Positions 36,839 through 38,051 of a stretch of 38,051 bases of DNA are shown here, one piece after another. This stretch comes from Choristocarpus tenellus KU-1152 (taxonomy: Eukaryota > Phaeophyceae). The notes beneath the pieces are model-generated. The model worked only from the letters and a program-made list of their open reading frames with translations, searched no databases and was not told the DNA's origin. The stretch is taken from NCBI GenBank assembly GCA_964200185.2, contig CAXNAD020000035.1, positions 1-38,051 on the forward strand. The letters run 5' to 3'. The stretch's first letter is position 1; each line of letters starts with the position of its first letter. Both the position numbers and the translations under genes were made by a program.

Positions 36839-37018
36839 ATGGGGAACACAGTCACTACCCGTTATTGGGTGCATCTTGTGGGAAAGGCACTAGAGAACTG
36901 CATGGATCACTGTTGTCTGGATGAGGTCTTCTGTCTAACTATTGGGGAGGATACCAAAAGGCAGCCACCTGGGTCTGGGGCAATCCGCAAGGGGTCACAC
37001 CCTGTGGAATTTGGGTGA
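36839..37018 (+). CDS. Short ORF or first-exon candidate, unrecognised (59 aa)
   Basis: An ATG at 36839 opens 59 codons: MGNTVTTRYWVHLVGKALEN, a Cys-rich part (CMDHCCLDEVFCL), then a Gly/Lys/Arg-rich end, TGA at 37016. Codon use is rich in G- and A-starting codons, as in the Sec5 exons, which favours real coding. A consensus donor (TTTGG|GTGAGG) sits just before the stop, so it may be an exon continuing into the segments at 37183-37620. An in-frame TAG lies upstream. No family resemblance noticed. Confidence 0.35.
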   Translation: MGNTVTTRYWVHLVGKALENCMDHCCLDEVFCLTIGEDTKRQPPGSGAIRKGSHPVEFG

Positions 37019-37182
37019 GGTGGCATCCTGACATCAATAACCCTCAAGAAGTAGTATATTTGATCTCCTGAGTGGAGAAGCTGAGAAGTTTTGCACTTTT
37101 TAGTACACTACAGAATTATGGAAAAGCATAGCAGGTCTGGGGCAGCACAAGAGCAAGGTTTCTTCTTTTGATAGACCCAGGT

Positions 37183-37620
37183 GTTGTTGGTGTCACTCAG
37201 GTCGGTAGGGCTGAGGAAGGTCCTGCCAAGATGAAAGATGAAGAAAAGGTGATATTCACTGACTTGCGCCATAGCTGTTGCTGGCAGGGCTATGAGATAG
37301 ATGTGTGTTGATCGGGAATAGATTTAATACCTCCATGACTATGGCACCAGCAATGACAAGAACATCATGGTACATTAACAGGTGAGATAAGTCTGGTCAT
37401 GGTGATGGATCCAGGCCAAGACAGTCTGGTGGTGTGTGTCGGGGTCTTTTTGTGGAATGAAGGGCAGACTAACGCATTTGGGTGCAATCGAAGGCAACTA
37501 ATACCATTGAAGAGAGGTCCTTCCCTTACCCCTAGAGTAGCAGCAGGGAGAGAGGACTTCCTGTTACCTCTCGAAGAGCATTTTACACCATTTCAAATGG
37601 TGGTGGGTTTGAGGAATTGA
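37183..37620 (+). other. Two coding-like segments, unrecognised
   Basis: Segment one (37183-37311) follows a CCCAG acceptor and reads VVGVTQVGRAEEGPAKMKDE, then EKVIFTDLRHSCCWQGYEID, with TGA at 37309. Segment two (about 37384-37620) follows ACATTAACAG and reads EISLVMVMDPGQDSLVVCVG, then a Pro/Leu/Arg-containing stretch ending VVGLRN and TGA. They could be linked through a donor in the last codons of segment one (T|GTTGAT, phase 1), leaving an intron of about 75 bases, again shorter than any in Sec5. Codon use looks coding, but the product is unknown. It may be a gene running toward the right edge or a decayed copy of one. Confidence 0.32.
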
Positions 37621-37703
37621 ATGCATCTATACCACCCTCAGAATTGGCAATCACATGTCATCTGTCTCTGGTCACCTTGTAAATCCCTGCATTATGAAGG
37701 AAC

Positions 37704-37937
37704 ATGATGGGGGCGTTCTGGTTACAATGTGGATCATATGGTCAGTCATGTTTGCCCTCGATTGTCTCTACAGGAGGTAACATGGCCCAGGTATACAATC
37801 TTTTACATCAAGTGCAACTGGGTTTGAGGGTCTGGGGTTGTTTGAAAGTTTCGGAGTCAAGAAAGTACACAGCACATGGGACTAGCGTGTCAGAGGGCCT
37901 GGTCTGGAAGCTTCCAGAATATTATAGGGGTGGTTAG
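37704..37937 (+). other. ORF, unrecognised (77 aa)
   Basis: An ATG-started frame of 77 codons. The last third (YTAHGTSVSEGLVWKLPEYY) looks more coding-like than the first. A plausible acceptor (TTGTCTCTACAG, ending 37774) lies within it, so only the end may be exon. A frame of this length is not significant on its own at this base composition. Nothing recognisable is seen from here to the right edge. Confidence 0.2.
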
Positions 37938-38051
37938 GGGCCCATTTTTTCATGTTGTGATTTTTGGGTGATTTGGTTGCATGCATCAGGTGGATAATGT
38001 AAGTTCACTTCTCCTGATCAGGGTCCAAATGGACACCCTGGTGTAGACTCC

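Noticed and set aside
1-38051. tRNA, rRNA, CRISPR arrays and bacterial-type operons.
   Set aside because: I found no A-box/B-box pair with a cloverleaf, no rRNA-like stretch and no spaced direct repeats. The window is eukaryotic.
1-38051. Dinoflagellate origin, suggested by the GC-AG introns.
   Set aside because: Nearly all introns are GT-AG, no GA-AG donors were needed, and base composition is AT-leaning, so two GC donors are not enough.

Overview
This is nuclear DNA from an intron-rich eukaryote. Genes are broken by many GT-AG introns, there are microsatellites and a decayed non-LTR retrotransposon, and there is no operon structure. The species cannot be named from the sequence. The one gene I recognise lacks the IPT/TIG domain of animal Sec5. 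It has an acidic stretch ahead of its core, as plant Sec5 does, so a protist or alga is more likely than an animal. That placement is inference.

The centre and right of the window (35762 down to 12503, minus strand) is one large gene that I reconstructed exon by exon. It has 32 exons with compatible reading phases at every junction, a start ATG with an in-frame stop 12 bases upstream, and a terminal TGA. It encodes about 1602 residues. Residues from about 280 to 1520 read as the exocyst subunit Sec5 (EXOC2 in animals). Residues 1-270 and the last 82 residues are extra compared with usual Sec5 proteins. Introns run from 118 to about 2490 bases; two use GC-AG ends. One 94-base cassette-like exon would break the frame if included. 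A 185-base hairpin element lies in another intron.

The left flank (about 440-7204, plus strand) holds a series of coding-like segments bounded by plausible splice sites. Some join in phase and others do not. They may be exons of an unrecognised gene, part of it possibly a broken ARM/HEAT-type sequence. Between 7205 and 12502 I see no convincing gene, only a frameshifted reverse transcriptase relic (about 8694-8990), a GA microsatellite and a weak ORF.

The right flank (35763-38051) may hold a second plus-strand locus, divergent from the Sec5 gene. It has several coding-like segments that I cannot identify. Some junctions there would need introns far shorter than any in Sec5, so this locus may also be a relic.

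Sec5 is part of the octameric exocyst, which tethers secretory vesicles to the plasma membrane. No other recognised gene here belongs to that complex, so the neighbours say nothing about its job.
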